Shown here: positions 63,755 to 64,000 of the stretch, in pieces
Position numbering within the stretch: the stretch's first letter is position 1
Layout of the letters: every line of letters begins with the position of its first letter
Source of the DNA: Candidozyma auris
Taxonomy: Eukaryota > Ascomycota > Pichiomycetes > Serinales > Metschnikowiaceae
Direction: 5' to 3'
NCBI RefSeq assembly: GCF_003013715.1
Contig: NC_072818.1
Coordinates: 124,001 to 188,000 of the forward strand
Length of the DNA: 64,000 nucleotides
The notes under the pieces: model-generated
What the model was told of the DNA's origin: nothing
The model's input: only the letters and a program-made list of their open reading frames with translations
Databases searched by the model: none
Made by a program: the position numbers and the translations under genes

Positions 63755-64000
63755 ATGCTTCCCCTTGTTCTTCTCGTGTTCTGGTCCTCACTCGTTCTGG
63801 CCTTTGTGCTGGTGCCCACCCCCCCATCGAAGGACTCCTTCTACAATGTTCCTGGAGACATCGCCAACTACAAAAACGGCGACATCATCAAGGTGAGAAA
63901 CACCCCTGTGCCTGTGAGATCGTTGATCTTCGAGATGAACGTCAAGAACGCCTGGCAGGTGCTTGTGCGCTCCGAAGACTCCTTTGGCGTGCCCAATGCT
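63755..64000 (+). CDS. LIP: Secretory lipase, LIP family (cluster copy 4), first 82 codons only
   Basis: The window ends inside this gene. The visible part has a signal peptide (MLPLVLLVFWSSLVLA), then P-T-P-P-S-K-D-S-F-Y-N-V-P, Y-K-N-G-D-I-I-K and V-K-N-A-W-Q-V-L-V-R-S-E-D-S-F-G, in the same order as the N-termini of copies 1-3. It is closest to copy 3 in Y-K-N-G-D-I-I-K and S-F-G. The catalytic residues lie beyond the edge. No break is seen in the visible part. Confidence 0.93.
   Translation, partial: MLPLVLLVFWSSLVLAFVLVPTPPSKDSFYNVPGDIANYKNGDIIKVRNTPVPVRSLIFEMNVKNAWQVLVRSEDSFGVPNA

Overview
The window looks like nuclear DNA of a budding yeast of the CUG-Ser1 clade (the Candida, Clavispora and Metschnikowia group). 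The gene set is typical of Saccharomycotina. Introns are rare and use GTATGT and TACTAAC. In the cytochrome P450 at 25725-27278, four CTG codons fall where CYP52 enzymes, as I remember them, carry serine, so CTG is probably read as Ser. Residues quoted here use the standard code unless stated, so every CTG-encoded 'Leu' is provisional. Placement in or near Metschnikowiaceae is only an impression from GC level and gene content.

Layout, left to right. 1-12 kb: the 5' end of a chitin synthase (CHS3, running off the left edge), MON2, a 1.3-kb stretch that looks like a decayed gene, heme oxygenase HMX1, the ribosome-assembly ATPase FAP7, and a small PY-motif membrane protein. 12-20 kb: a tiny membrane ORF, an amino-acid transporter with two frameshifts, DTD1, a secretory lipase broken by a 2-bp deletion, and the Sec61 paralogue SSH1, which has a 7-nt first exon. 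21-28 kb: RIB4, RCN1, HOT13 and a CYP52-type P450, separated by long gene-free stretches holding short tandem repeats. 28-50 kb is the densest part: a B-type cyclin (one frameshift), MAM33, MRD1, a PlsC-type acyltransferase (one frameshift), RAD50, AZF1, an unrecognised coiled-coil protein, RPC19, DBP2 with its late intron, and a Tye7-type bHLH regulator. 50-64 kb: 3.8 kb without a convincing gene, then a same-strand cluster of four secretory lipases (the last cut by the right edge) with one orphan gene among them.

Functional threads. Ribosome production is well represented (FAP7, MRD1, RPC19, DBP2). The lipases and the CYP52 P450 suggest growth on lipids or hydrocarbons; AZF1 and TYE7 are candidate carbon-metabolism regulators. 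The broken lipase at 16-17.6 kb and the lipase at 56-58 kb are close paralogues whose similarity continues into both flanks, so they came from a segmental duplication with inversion.

Signals that the genes do not explain. The 12-mer TGGCTGCGAAAA (or its complement) occurs eight times exactly, all between genes and mostly in one orientation relative to the downstream gene. CACGTG lies 55-110 bp upstream of the start codon in six genes. Four single-base losses in short A or T runs break three genes; these may be base-calling errors rather than biology.
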